64,000 nt of DNA from Taishania sp045629585 (lineage in GTDB: Bacteria > Bacteroidota > Bacteroidia > Flavobacteriales_D > Crocinitomicaceae): the NCBI GenBank assembly GCA_045629585.1, contig JAZQRM010000080.1, positions 1-64,000 of the forward strand. The letters run 5' to 3'. The notes under the pieces are model-generated. The model was not told the DNA's origin, ran no database searches, and worked only from the letters and a program-made list of their open reading frames with translations. This document shows, one piece after another, positions 15,196-25,731 of this stretch. Position numbers and translations under genes: made by a program. The number at the start of each line of letters is the position of its first letter. The stretch's first letter is position 1.

Positions 15196-18100
15196 ATGCT
15201 TCGCAGATTTCATCTACTTGACCTTCAAAAAAGTGCTTACTTACTTCAAAGTTCTACACAACCTAGATATAAGAAAGTGAACAGTTACACAATTGGTTAC
15301 TTTTTGCTCAGTTTCTTAGTTATTTTAATTACTTCATTACTATTTAGTTATAACGTTATTAACAGAGGAACTTTTGTTGTTGCAATTATTTTTTCTCTCT
15401 ATATTGCACTACTAACCCTTCTTGCTACTCGAATAAAATGGTTTGATAAATTTTTCATCACTTTATTTCATTTAAGCTTATTCATCACTAGCTTTTTCCT
15501 ATTTATCCGTTTAGTTCATTCAAATTACTCCAATTATTATCTTTTAAATTTTTTAGGATTAGTTATCGTCTTTCAATTTTTAACTCAACGGTTTAAAGCG
15601 TCTTTAATTTATTCTTGTTTTATAATTTCTTTACTGCTGTATAGCTATCTGTTTTTAAATAATCATCAACCAACGTCAAAGCTTTTTATCTTTTTCATTT
15701 TTTTGTTAGTTATAGGTGTTGTCAATTTATTTTTTCTAATAAAAGACATGCAATATTTATACATGCGTGATCAAATTGAGTATCTAAAACATGTTAATCA
15801 TTCAAGCATATACGGATTTGCGCTAACTAGATGGATAAATTCTGAATTCACAGTGATTGAATACGGTAATCAAATGGAGCAATTATTTAAAAACACTTTT
15901 AAGGGATTAGACCAATTTCAGTACTTTTTAAATAGTCGATTAGATATTAACGATAGCAATGCTCTTCAAAATCTAGATAGAGATCAACGGTATACAAAGA
16001 TTATTACTGTTGAAGGTAGTAGATATGAAATTGTTTTTACAAAATTAGTATTGAGATTTAATGAGTTCATAACCTTACATTGTACCGACATCAGTGAAAG
16101 AATGCGAGAAAAAGAAGATTTGATTTCGCGGGAGCAAAAATATCGTAATCTCTATAATAAAAATCAAGCAGGAGTGTTTACACTGAATATGGATGGTGTT
16201 TTAATTGATTTTAACAACACTTTTAATAGAATGTTTGAAAACACTATACAATTGAATGAAAAGTTCTTTAAAAAGGAGTTTTTTGAAGATTGGGAAGAAT
16301 TGATGGACATTGTAATGAGTCGAAATAATTTAAAAAATTATCAAACTCAAATTCATATTCAAAAGGAAAATACTAAATGGTTTATTTTCAATTTTTACTA
16401 TGATGTACAAACCGATTTTATAGATGGTACTGTTGTTGACATAACTGAAGTTCAAAAGGCATCAATTGCCCTTAGACAAAGTGAAGAAAAATATAGATTA
16501 GTTTATGAAGAGTCTAATGATGTAATTTTCCTATTAAATGGAGATAGAATAATTGATGTTAATAAACGAGGTGAACAATTATTTGGTATTCCTGAAGAAG
16601 AATTACTGAATCATACTTTATGGGATTTATCTAATCATTTAACGCCTGGATCATTAGAAGAAATAAAGAAAATTAAAGAAAAAATATCTATATCTAGAAT
16701 AACCAAGTTCAATTGGCAATTTAAAGGCAAATTTCAACCTATCGATGGAGAAGTAGCTATAGCGGAATTAGTAGTAGGAAACAATGTTTATCATCAGTGC
16801 GTAATACATGATATAACTGAACGGTTATCGACCTTTAAAGAATTAGAAGCAAGAAAAGAAAATTTTCAGAATATGCTCGAAAATATTCCGGAGGTTATCT
16901 TTATTATTCATTCCAATAAAATAGTTTATAGTAATGACGAATTTGTTAAGCTATTTAAAAATAAAAATATTGGTTTAAATGAATTATTTACAAGTAAAGA
17001 TCAAAAATTATTTGAAGAAGCATTAGATTTTCATCGTATTAAAGAAAATGGTTTTCAGAACAAATTAAGATTATTTAGTAGCGTAAATAATGAAGAAACA
17101 GAAGTAGATGTAACGATTGTACATACAGAATATGAATATAAAGATTCTTTTTTAGTGATGATGAAGGATATTACACTTCAAAATAAATTAGAAAAAGAAC
17201 AACTACGTCTTCAGATAGTTCAAGAAGCAAATATTCGTTTAGAAAAAGAAATTAGTGACCGAGTTAGAACTGAAAATAAATTGGAAAATTTACTCTTAAA
17301 AACGAAATCTATTTACGATTCATCTTCCAATAATTTAGTTTTAACTTTGGATATAAATTTAAATTTAACCTACTTTAATTCACATGTAAAAGATTATTTT
17401 TCAGATTACTTTAAGAAGCATGAAATGATATATGAAGGAATGAGTTTTGATCGTTTTATCAGAAATATATTCAGAGCTGAAAGCATTTCTTTCTTATATG
17501 AAAAAATACAAGAGGTGATTAAAGGTGAATCATTCCAATTCGATTTATCTATTGGTTATTTTAATCAACAATGGTTAAATATTTTTGTTAATCCAATCTA
17601 TGATACTAATGGAAAAATTGCTGAAATATCTATTCTTGCACATGATATAACTAATAAAAAGCAATATGAGAGAGAATTACAAAATTCACTCAAAGAAAAA
17701 GAAATATTGTTAAAGGAAATCCATCATAGAGTAAAAAACAATCTACAAGTTATTTCCTCTATTTTGAATTTACAAAGTAATTATATAAATGATGAACGGA
17801 CTTTAGGTGTTTTGCAAGAAAGTAGAAATAGAATACGGTCTATGTCGCTTATTCACGAAAACCTTTACCGTACAACGAATTTTGCAAGTATAGATTTTGC
17901 AGCTTATATAAAAAATCTTGTTACTAATTTACGCACTTTATATTACGATAAAGATACGCATGTGGTTTTTAATTATGAATTAGAAGAAGTGAATTTAGCG
18001 CTTGATCAAGCAGTTCCTTCTGGATTGATTTTAAATGAGTTAATTACCAATGCATTAAAATATGCTGTTTTTAAAGGTGAACTTAACGTGATTACTATCT

Positions 18101-18303
18101 CAGTTCAAGTGATGAATAATTTTATCCAGTTGAACGTAAAAGATAGTGGAAAAGGTTTACCTCCAGAAATGATAATCGATCAAAATGATTCCTTAGGTTT
18201 ACAGTTAGTTCAAACATTAGTTGAACAGTTAGAAGGAACAATGGAATATAGTTCAGATTTAGGAACTAATTTTTTAATTACATTTGAAATGCAAAATCTC
18301 TAA
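15196..18303 (+). CDS. Membrane PAS-domain sensor histidine kinase (HisKA_2 type)
   Basis: 1035 residues. The N-terminus has about six membrane helices (residues 33-190). Several PAS-type domains follow between about 205 and 820, with linkers such as DITERMREKE-like and VDITEVQKA segments that typify PAS/PAC repeats. The kinase core is HisKA_2: LKEIHHRVKNNLQVISS, with the phosphoacceptor at His843 or His844, then an HATPase domain with N-box NELITNALKYAV, G1 DSGKGLP and G2 GLQLVQTL. The input signal is unknown. The response regulator starts seven bases after the stop. The upstream region is the candidate origin, so this operon's promoter must lie within it. Confidence 0.92.
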   Translation: MLRRFHLLDLQKSAYLLQSSTQPRYKKVNSYTIGYFLLSFLVILITSLLFSYNVINRGTFVVAIIFSLYIALLTLLATRIKWFDKFFITLFHLSLFITSFFLFIRLVHSNYSNYYLLNFLGLVIVFQFLTQRFKASLIYSCFIISLLLYSYLFLNNHQPTSKLFIFFIFLLVIGVVNLFFLIKDMQYLYMRDQIEYLKHVNHSSIYGFALTRWINSEFTVIEYGNQMEQLFKNTFKGLDQFQYFLNSRLDINDSNALQNLDRDQRYTKIITVEGSRYEIVFTKLVLRFNEFITLHCTDISERMREKEDLISREQKYRNLYNKNQAGVFTLNMDGVLIDFNNTFNRMFENTIQLNEKFFKKEFFEDWEELMDIVMSRNNLKNYQTQIHIQKENTKWFIFNFYYDVQTDFIDGTVVDITEVQKASIALRQSEEKYRLVYEESNDVIFLLNGDRIIDVNKRGEQLFGIPEEELLNHTLWDLSNHLTPGSLEEIKKIKEKISISRITKFNWQFKGKFQPIDGEVAIAELVVGNNVYHQCVIHDITERLSTFKELEARKENFQNMLENIPEVIFIIHSNKIVYSNDEFVKLFKNKNIGLNELFTSKDQKLFEEALDFHRIKENGFQNKLRLFSSVNNEETEVDVTIVHTEYEYKDSFLVMMKDITLQNKLEKEQLRLQIVQEANIRLEKEISDRVRTENKLENLLLKTKSIYDSSSNNLVLTLDINLNLTYFNSHVKDYFSDYFKKHEMIYEGMSFDRFIRNIFRAESISFLYEKIQEVIKGESFQFDLSIGYFNQQWLNIFVNPIYDTNGKIAEISILAHDITNKKQYERELQNSLKEKEILLKEIHHRVKNNLQVISSILNLQSNYINDERTLGVLQESRNRIRSMSLIHENLYRTTNFASIDFAAYIKNLVTNLRTLYYDKDTHVVFNYELEEVNLALDQAVPSGLILNELITNALKYAVFKGELNVITISVQVMNNFIQLNVKDSGKGLPPEMIIDQNDSLGLQLVQTLVEQLEGTMEYSSDLGTNFLITFEMQNL

Positions 18304-18309
18304 CATAAC

Positions 18310-19077
18310 ATGGAAAAGATTAAAGTTCTTGTAGTTGAAGACGAATTTATTGTGTCAAAGGATATTCAGAATAGTTTAATCAAATTAGGTTATCTTATTG
18401 TTGGAGCAGCTGCAACTGGCGAAAAAGCGATCGAATTAGCATTAAGTACAGAACCAAACATAATATTAATGGATATTATGCTAAAAGGTTCAATGAATGG
18501 AATAGAATGTGCAGAGCATATTATTAAGGAAAAAAATCTACCCATCATATTTTTGACTGCTTATGCTGATCAGTCTACATTAGCTAAAGCTATTACTGTT
18601 CAGCCTTATGGCTATATTTTGAAGCCATTTAAAGATATTGATTTACATACGAGTATTGAGTTAGCCATTTATAAACATTCTAAAGCGCAAGAATTATTAA
18701 ATGAACGTAATTTACTCTATAGTTTGGTTGAAAATAAAGAGGTCAAGCAGCAGCAAACCGAGGAGCATATCTTTGTAAAAAGTAATAGTAAACTAGTACG
18801 TTTAGTTAAAACTGAAATAGTATTTGTTGAGGCGTTAAAAGACTATGTAAACATTCATACGCTTACAGGTAAGTTTACTATTCACTCTACCATGAAAGAT
18901 ATTGAAGCAAAATTAGGACAGACAGAATTTGTGCGTGTACATCGTTCTTTTATTGTTAGAATGAATCAAATAACGTCCATAGATTCATCTAGTTTAGTTC
19001 TAACAAAGGATATGAAGGTTATTCCAATTGGAGGTTCTTACAGAGAAGAATTAAATAATAGAATAAGCATGTTTTAA
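18310..19077 (+). CDS. LytTR-family response regulator
   Basis: 255 residues. The receiver domain (residues 1-125) has the acidic pair E10/D11, phospho-acceptor D55 in LMDIMLKG and conserved K105 in LKPF. A short helix links to a C-terminal LytTR DNA-binding domain (about 152-255) with FVEALKDYVNIHT and VRVHRSFIVRMNQI. LytTR regulators bind direct repeats upstream of target promoters. It is almost certainly phosphorylated by the preceding kinase, which is seven bases upstream. Its 3' end converges with rnr. Confidence 0.93.
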   Translation: MEKIKVLVVEDEFIVSKDIQNSLIKLGYLIVGAAATGEKAIELALSTEPNIILMDIMLKGSMNGIECAEHIIKEKNLPIIFLTAYADQSTLAKAITVQPYGYILKPFKDIDLHTSIELAIYKHSKAQELLNERNLLYSLVENKEVKQQQTEEHIFVKSNSKLVRLVKTEIVFVEALKDYVNIHTLTGKFTIHSTMKDIEAKLGQTEFVRVHRSFIVRMNQITSIDSSSLVLTKDMKVIPIGGSYREELNNRISMF

Positions 19078-19105
19078 AAAAAAAGAGTTGGCTTAAACCA
19101 ACTCT
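19075..19105 (-). terminator. Terminator of rnr
   Basis: AGAGTTGG (19084-19091) and CCAACTCT (19098-19105) form an eight-base stem with a six-base loop. On the minus strand it is followed by nine T. The hairpin overlaps the rnr stop codon. Confidence 0.85.
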
Positions 19106-21222
19106 AGATCTATTTGTCTTTTTCTAGGATGAACATCCTTAATTTTGACCTTAACTCTATCTCCAAAATTGTATTCCTTTTTAGTTTTGTTTCCTACAAT
19201 TCTATAGTTTTCTTGATCAAAATAAAAGTGATCTCCAGGAATTTCTGCCATCGGAACCATACCTTCACACGCATTTTCATCCATACGGACCCATAATCCA
19301 TGTTCTGCAATTCCACTAATTGTTCCTTCAAATTCCACTCCTATTTTGTCTGCAACATAAATAGTTTGAAAATATTTACTTGATTCTCTTTCTGCTTCAG
19401 ACGAACGTTTTTCGGTTCTTGATATATGTTTACACGTTTCCTGTAAATTGGCCGTATTTATGCTCTGCTTGTTTAAAGTAGCAAAAAGGATACGATGTAC
19501 CAAAAGATCTGCATAACGTCGTATAGGTGAAGTAAAATGGGCATAATCTTCAAACGCTAAACCATAGTGACCAATATTAATAATGTCATAAGAAGCTTTA
19601 GCCATAGATCGAATAGCCATTGATTGAATAATTGGGTATTCGTTTTCTCCTTTTATTTCATTTAGTAAAGTGTTGATACTTGCCGCAACTGATTCTGACT
19701 TATGTTCCTTTAATTCATGGCCAAATTTATCAATAAACAATTTGAATAATTCGATTTTTGAAGTATCTGGCTTATCATGAATTCTGAATACAAAAGGAGG
19801 ACGTTCCGCTTTAGAAAGATTTCCAATATATTCAGCAACATGTCTGTTAGCTAAAAGCATAAATTCTTCAATTAACTTATGCGAATCTTTAGATGTTTTT
19901 ACGATAATACCGATAGGTTCTTTTTGGTCATCTAGCTGAAATCTAATTTCTTCAGATTCAATATCCAATGCTCCGGCCTTCATTCTTTCTTTTCTATAAT
20001 ATTTTGCAATATTATTTAGAATATGAAGTTCTTTCTTAAAATCACCTTCAGCGCCATCTAAAATTTCTAAAGCTTCTTCATAGGTAAATCTACGATTAGA
20101 ATGAATCACCGTTTTTCCAATCCAAGTATCTAATATTTTTCCTTTTGGGGTCATTTCCCAGATGACAGAAAAACTATATTTATCTTCATTCGGACGTAAT
20201 GAACAAGCAAAATTAGAAAGTTGTTCTGGTAACATTGGTACCACTCTATCTACTAGATATGTGGAGTTTCCACGTTTTTCTGCTTCTTTATCCATTTCTG
20301 TTCCTGTTTGAACATAATGAGAAACATCAGCGATATGAACACCAATTTTATAATTACCATTTTCTAAAAATTCAAATGATAAGGCATCATCAAAATCCTT
20401 TGCATCAACTGGATCAATGGTAAAAGTGTTAATATTTCTTAGATCAAGGCGTTTTTTTATTTCGTCATTATCTAAATCCATTGTTACTTTTTCTGCTTCA
20501 TTAATTACATCCGACGGAAATTCCATTGGGATAGAATGATTACATAAAATACTAATCATTTCAGCATCATTGGCTGTCTTTTGACCTAAGCGTTCGATTA
20601 CCTCTCCATAAGGATTAGAAGCAGTTTTTGGCCAAACATTAATTTTGACCATTACGCGTTCTCCGTTTATAGCACCATTTAATTTTTCCTTAGGTATATA
20701 GATATCCGTTCCAACACGTGCATTGTCTGGTACAAGAAATGCAAATTTTTCATGTAATTGTAGTGTTCCTACGAATACACTTCTTTGGCGATTAACGACC
20801 TCCAGTACTTTTCCTTCTAATCTTCGTTTTGTTGGTGTCAATTTAACTTTTACACGGTCGCCATTCATAGCTTGTCCTGTAAATTGCTCTGGAACGAAAA
20901 TATCTTTTTCCAGTTCATCTACAATAACATAACCTGATCCTCGTGCCGTTAGATCCATTATACCTTCGTATATTTCGGCATTTGAATTATAAATAAAGGT
21001 ATTATGACTTATCATTGTTAGAATTTTACTTTCAGTAAGTTCCTGAAGTAAATTATAGGCTAATTCTCGAAGCGCATTTTCACGTAAATCCAAAATAGTG
21101 CACACTTGTTTGTGTGTTAATTCAGAATCTGCATTTTTTTCAAAAAGTTTTACGATTAAAGCATTTAAACTGCCTTTAAAGTTACTTTTCTTTTTATTGG
21201 GTTGCTTCGGTTTTTTACTCAT
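19093..21222 (-). CDS. rnr: Ribonuclease R
   Basis: Processive 3'-to-5' exoribonuclease that degrades structured RNA, including rRNA and mRNA decay intermediates. Taking the ATG at 21222 (MSKKPKQPNKKK), the protein has 709 residues; the open frame extends 20 codons upstream but that part is not conserved-looking. Domains in order: N-terminal winged-helix-like region, two cold-shock domains (about 70-220), the RNB catalytic domain with the metal-binding block IDPVDAKDFDDALSFE, and a C-terminal S1 domain (about 620-705). The lysine-rich tail found in E. coli RNase R is absent. Confidence 0.95.
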   Translation of the reverse strand: MSKKPKQPNKKKSNFKGSLNALIVKLFEKNADSELTHKQVCTILDLRENALRELAYNLLQELTESKILTMISHNTFIYNSNAEIYEGIMDLTARGSGYVIVDELEKDIFVPEQFTGQAMNGDRVKVKLTPTKRRLEGKVLEVVNRQRSVFVGTLQLHEKFAFLVPDNARVGTDIYIPKEKLNGAINGERVMVKINVWPKTASNPYGEVIERLGQKTANDAEMISILCNHSIPMEFPSDVINEAEKVTMDLDNDEIKKRLDLRNINTFTIDPVDAKDFDDALSFEFLENGNYKIGVHIADVSHYVQTGTEMDKEAEKRGNSTYLVDRVVPMLPEQLSNFACSLRPNEDKYSFSVIWEMTPKGKILDTWIGKTVIHSNRRFTYEEALEILDGAEGDFKKELHILNNIAKYYRKERMKAGALDIESEEIRFQLDDQKEPIGIIVKTSKDSHKLIEEFMLLANRHVAEYIGNLSKAERPPFVFRIHDKPDTSKIELFKLFIDKFGHELKEHKSESVAASINTLLNEIKGENEYPIIQSMAIRSMAKASYDIINIGHYGLAFEDYAHFTSPIRRYADLLVHRILFATLNKQSINTANLQETCKHISRTEKRSSEAERESSKYFQTIYVADKIGVEFEGTISGIAEHGLWVRMDENACEGMVPMAEIPGDHFYFDQENYRIVGNKTKKEYNFGDRVKVKIKDVHPRKRQIDLELV

Positions 21223-21310
21223 ATAATGCGAAGTTAACCCCTTTCGTTTATAATTTACTCTTAATTCACTACTTTTATACAATATTTATAGATAAAATAA
21301 AAAAAATCAC

Positions 21311-21829
21311 ATGAATCCAAAAATAGAAGCAGCATTGAACGCCCAAATTGAAAAAGAAGCGAATGCATCTCAATTTTATTTATCCATGGCTTCTTGGGCC
21401 GAAAATAATGGATTAAGTGGAACTGCACAGTTCATGTATACGCACTCTGATGAAGAGCGTTTTCACATGTTAAAAATTGTGAAGTTCGTTAATGAACGCG
21501 GTGGAAAAGCAATAATACCTTCTTTGGTACAACCACCTCATGATTTTAAAGATTTGGAAGATTTATTTTCTCGTTTGTTAGCGCATGAAATAGGTGTTAC
21601 TGAAAGTATTAATTCACTTGTTGGGTTATGCTTGGACGAAAAGGATTATACAACAAATAGTTTTGTACAATGGTATGTAGCGGAGCAATTGGAAGAGGAA
21701 GCATTAGCACGTACTATTTTGGATAAAATTAAATTAATTGGTAACGATAAAGGTGGAATGTACTCGTTTGACAAGGATTTAGAAAATTCTACTATTGGTG
21801 CTAATACTAATAGTTCGCCAGCAAAATAA
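21311..21829 (+). CDS. Ferritin (non-haem, prokaryotic type)
   Basis: Iron-storage protein forming 24-subunit shells with ferroxidase activity. The 172 residues fit bacterial FtnA. Ferroxidase ligands by alignment of spacing are E16, E49 and H52 (in HSDEERFHM), E93 in LAHEIGV and Q/E in AEQLEEEAL near 125-130. There is no bacterioferritin haem-ligand Met position to suggest Bfr. No Fur box could be recognised upstream. The neighbouring large sensor gene starts 19 bases after the stop and may share its transcript. Confidence 0.95.
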   Translation: MNPKIEAALNAQIEKEANASQFYLSMASWAENNGLSGTAQFMYTHSDEERFHMLKIVKFVNERGGKAIIPSLVQPPHDFKDLEDLFSRLLAHEIGVTESINSLVGLCLDEKDYTTNSFVQWYVAEQLEEEALARTILDKIKLIGNDKGGMYSFDKDLENSTIGANTNSSPAK

Positions 21830-21848
21830 CAAGCGTTATTGACTAGTA

Positions 21849-24800
21849 ATGTATAGATTTTTTAGCTTGCTACTTATGCTGTTTTACTTTTTTGTAAATG
21901 GCAATTGTTATGCGCAAAGCTTTTATAGATTTAATAATTTTTCAATTGATCAAGGGTTGTCTCAAAGTACAGCCCTTTTTGTATTACAAGATGATCAATA
22001 TGCAATTTGGGTAGGTACGCAAGATGGTTTAAATCGTTTTGATGGTAAAACATTTGAAGTTAAGAACACGCTTAACACCCCAGGCTTGTCTAATAACTTC
22101 ATTCATGCTGGTGTGAAAGATAAAAATGGATATTTATGGTTTGGAACAGGGAATGGTTTAACCTTATTTAATCCCAATTTAGACAAATTCCAAAATTTTA
22201 GACCTTCAGAAGAAACATTTAGTATAGAAGATTTAGCCGTTGATAATTCAGGTAATATATGGATGGTGACTACCAATTCTGGTGTATGGAAGTTTGATTA
22301 CGTGTCTAAAAAATTTAGTAATCTAAATGCTATATTTAAAACGCGATTAGGAAAAAAAATATTTGTAACCACTAAAGGAGAAGTTTTATTAGCTAGTGAT
22401 GAACCGTTGTTACAAGTTTATAATGTATCGAGTAATAAAAGCATTGAAATTGAATTAAAAACCAAGTTAGCTAATTATCCGTTAAGGGTTAATTTTACAA
22501 CCCAGATAGGTGATGGAGAAGTATATTTAGGTACCAATCAAGGAATATTTTTACTCAATTTAAAGACCTATAAAGCTATTCCTGTTTTTAAACAATTGGA
22601 TGAAAAATATGGAATGTTGAATGTCACTGGAATTATTTTTGGTGACCGGGATGAATTATATGTATCAACAGCAAATGAAGGTTTAATTATCATTCAGCCA
22701 GATGGTACTTTTATTAAAATTGTTAAGGATGAATTTCAGCGTAATTCACTGATCAGTAATGAAATAAATCAATTATTTAAAGATTATTTTGATAATATTT
22801 GGATAGCAACTGCAAGAGGTATTTCTTCTTTTCACCCAACTTATCAAGGAATTTTAGGTATTTCAAAATCTTGGGATCTAGATCATGGTTTAGTATCGGA
22901 TAATATTTGGAGTATTGCCGAAAATTCATCCGGACGCTATCTATATATTGGAACCAATGTAGGGGTGTCAAGATATGATAGATCAGATCGAAAATTTACA
23001 CATTTTACCAAGCCTAGAGAATCTAGTGCATTGGAAAATCTAGTTTTAGCTATACAATGGATTTCTGACAAGGAACTTTTGATTGGATGCGATGATGGAC
23101 TTTTTAGATTGACTATAGATGGTGGCAAATCAATATTTAAAAAACTTGATTTTATACCTGAATATATCAACAAAATTCATTCCCGTATTTACAAATTTCA
23201 ACATTTTGATTCTTCTTCTTATTTTCTAGCAACTAGTGGAGGTGCATTATTCATTGATTTAAAAAACAAAACTTACAAGAGCTTTACACATAATCCTAAA
23301 GATAAAGCCAATACTATTCCCCCTGGTTTTTGTCGATTAGTTTTTAAGGATAATGAGGGTACTATTTTATTTGGGACGGCTACTGGTGGATTATCGCAAT
23401 TATTAATTGAAAATGGAGAGTTTTTTATTCGACCTATTGCAATTAATACTGAATTGTTAGCTGTTTCTAAAAGTTATATAACTAGTATTTTACAATTGGA
23501 TAAATTTACTTATTTGCTAGGAACAGGTGGAGAAGGTATTATTGTATGGAATAAAAAGAGTAATTCATTTAAACGTTATGACGATAGGGATGGTCTACCC
23601 AATTCTGTTATTTATTCAATGCTGAAAGACGATTATAATAATGTTTGGATTTCTACTAATCAAGGTTTAAGCCAGTTCAATACTTCGACTGCAAGATTTA
23701 CAAATTATAAGGAGATACATGGATTATTAAGTAGAGAATTTAATTTAGGAGCTAGTTTAAAATCTCGGACGGGTCAATTATTTTTCGGAGGAATAAGTGG
23801 ATTAAACTATTTTCATCCTCAAGCTTTAATCAATTTTGATACTAAGTTAGAGGTAGTTTTAAGTAAACTATTTGTTAATCAAAAGCAAGTGTTTCCGAAT
23901 GACGAATCGGGCATTTTAAGTAAAACATTTTCTAAAACAAATGAAATAGAATTGAAATATGATGAACGAAGTTTTACTATTCTTTATCATGTTTCGAATC
24001 TAAGTTTTCCTGAATTGGTAAATTTTAAATATCAATTAATCGGTTCAGGTGAACGTGAAATTAATATAGGTAACTCTAACGAATTGCGTTTTAACTCTCT
24101 TCAACCTGGCGATTATATTTTGAAAATATATGCGCGCTATGGACAAGGTGAATGGGTATCTAAACCAAAGGTGGTGTATATAACGATTCTTGCTCCTTTT
24201 TGGATGACTTGGTGGTTTTGGACTATTATTGGAGTACTCCTGATCGTTACCATCAGATGGATTATTAAAAGTAGAATTAAACAAGTTAAAATTGGTCAAG
24301 TAAAATTAGAAATGAAGATTGCTGAACGAACGTATGAAATTCGTCAGCAAAACATAAAAATTGAACAACAAAAGAATGAATTAGAGCTAAAAGGAGAACA
24401 ACTGGAAAGAGAGAAAGAAAAGTCAGAACGACTACTGAGAAACGTTATACCCGATACTATGGCCGATGAATTACTCGAGAAGGGTAAAGCAAGTGCACGC
24501 GCTTTTAAAGTAGTATCAGTAATGTTTACCGATTTTGTTGGATTTACCCACTTCGCTGACCAAATGGATCCATCTGCATTGGTTCAACAATTAGATATAT
24601 TTTTTAAAGAGTTTGATCAAATTATCACCAATAATGATTTAGAGAAAATTAAAACCATAGGCGATGCATACATGTGTGCCGGAGGGGTTCCTGTTCGCAA
24701 TAATACGAATCCAATTGACGCTTGTTTGGCAGGATTACAGATTCAAAATTATATGTTGCATTTTAATAATCACGCTAAACTAAATGGTCAATTAGAATGG

Positions 24801-25730
24801 AATTTGCGACTTGGTATTAATACAGGAGAGGTAACGGCTGGTGTAATTGGAACGAGTAGATTAGCATACGATGTTTGGGGATCAACTGTTAACCATGCGC
24901 AACGAATGGAGATGATGGGTAAACCCGGAAAAGTGACCATCACTCAATCTACTTTTAATTTCATCGAACCTTATTTTGAATGTACTTATATGGGGGAGGT
25001 ACCTTCCAAATCCAAAGGTATGATCACAATGTATCAAGTAGATAGAATTAAACCGGAACTTTCTATAAATGGGGAAGGTATCTTTCCAAATGAACGATTC
25101 CGAAAAATCTTCTATTTATATAATTATAGCACTATAAATTACAATAAAGCAGAACGTTATATAATGAAATTATTGGAAGAAAAATTAGATCCAAAATTGC
25201 ATTATCACAGTATTGAACATACTAGGGATGTTTTAAATGCGGTTGAACGTTTAGCTTTATCAGAAAATGTAACCGATGAAGGTTTGTTTTTATTAAAAAC
25301 AGCTGCATCTTATCATGATGCTGGTTTTATCGAACAATATGATAAAAATGAACCGATTGGTGTCAGAATGGCTTCTAATATTCTTCCAAGATATGGTTAT
25401 ACTCCTGAACATATTGAAACCGTTAAAGAATTGATTTTTGTTACTACTATTCCTCATCAGCCCAAAAGTCATTTAGAAGCTATTTTATGTGATGCTGATT
25501 TAGATTATTTAGGACGTTCTGATTTTCATGAAATTTCGGATCGGTTAAAATTGGAATTACGGGAACACGGAAAAATCAATTCGGATCGTGAATGGGATCA
25601 AATACAAGTAAAGTTCTTTAGGTTACATAAATATTTCACAGCTTCAGCTAAACAGCTTCGAGAATCAAAGAAAGAGGCTAATCTAAAGGAAATATTAGCA
25701 CGAATAGAGAAAGACGATTATAAGGACTAA
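21849..25730 (+). CDS. Beta-propeller sensor with adenylate cyclase and HD hydrolase domains
   Basis: 1293 residues. Signal peptide (1-24), a two-component-regulator-type beta-propeller (about 28-700) with repeated GLSQ/TALFV, WVGTQDGLNRFDG and WISTNQGLSQF units, a Y_Y_Y-like domain (about 720-780), a membrane helix (about 785-808), coiled coil (815-865), a class III nucleotide cyclase domain (about 870-1060), and a C-terminal HD domain (about 1115-1235). In the cyclase, metal Asp residues are in MFTDFVGFT and KTIGDAYM, the Lys before TIGDAY plus Asp in AYDVWGSTVN indicate ATP as substrate, and the transition-state Asn/Arg lie in TVNHAQRM. The HD domain shows H-x-IEHT and AASYHDAGF. Outside sensing would thus be coupled to a synthesis domain and a possible hydrolase. 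Confidence 0.9.
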   Translation: MYRFFSLLLMLFYFFVNGNCYAQSFYRFNNFSIDQGLSQSTALFVLQDDQYAIWVGTQDGLNRFDGKTFEVKNTLNTPGLSNNFIHAGVKDKNGYLWFGTGNGLTLFNPNLDKFQNFRPSEETFSIEDLAVDNSGNIWMVTTNSGVWKFDYVSKKFSNLNAIFKTRLGKKIFVTTKGEVLLASDEPLLQVYNVSSNKSIEIELKTKLANYPLRVNFTTQIGDGEVYLGTNQGIFLLNLKTYKAIPVFKQLDEKYGMLNVTGIIFGDRDELYVSTANEGLIIIQPDGTFIKIVKDEFQRNSLISNEINQLFKDYFDNIWIATARGISSFHPTYQGILGISKSWDLDHGLVSDNIWSIAENSSGRYLYIGTNVGVSRYDRSDRKFTHFTKPRESSALENLVLAIQWISDKELLIGCDDGLFRLTIDGGKSIFKKLDFIPEYINKIHSRIYKFQHFDSSSYFLATSGGALFIDLKNKTYKSFTHNPKDKANTIPPGFCRLVFKDNEGTILFGTATGGLSQLLIENGEFFIRPIAINTELLAVSKSYITSILQLDKFTYLLGTGGEGIIVWNKKSNSFKRYDDRDGLPNSVIYSMLKDDYNNVWISTNQGLSQFNTSTARFTNYKEIHGLLSREFNLGASLKSRTGQLFFGGISGLNYFHPQALINFDTKLEVVLSKLFVNQKQVFPNDESGILSKTFSKTNEIELKYDERSFTILYHVSNLSFPELVNFKYQLIGSGEREINIGNSNELRFNSLQPGDYILKIYARYGQGEWVSKPKVVYITILAPFWMTWWFWTIIGVLLIVTIRWIIKSRIKQVKIGQVKLEMKIAERTYEIRQQNIKIEQQKNELELKGEQLEREKEKSERLLRNVIPDTMADELLEKGKASARAFKVVSVMFTDFVGFTHFADQMDPSALVQQLDIFFKEFDQIITNNDLEKIKTIGDAYMCAGGVPVRNNTNPIDACLAGLQIQNYMLHFNNHAKLNGQLEWNLRLGINTGEVTAGVIGTSRLAYDVWGSTVNHAQRMEMMGKPGKVTITQSTFNFIEPYFECTYMGEVPSKSKGMITMYQVDRIKPELSINGEGIFPNERFRKIFYLYNYSTINYNKAERYIMKLLEEKLDPKLHYHSIEHTRDVLNAVERLALSENVTDEGLFLLKTAASYHDAGFIEQYDKNEPIGVRMASNILPRYGYTPEHIETVKELIFVTTIPHQPKSHLEAILCDADLDYLGRSDFHEISDRLKLELREHGKINSDREWDQIQVKFFRLHKYFTASAKQLRESKKEANLKEILARIEKDDYKD

Positions 25731-25731
25731 A

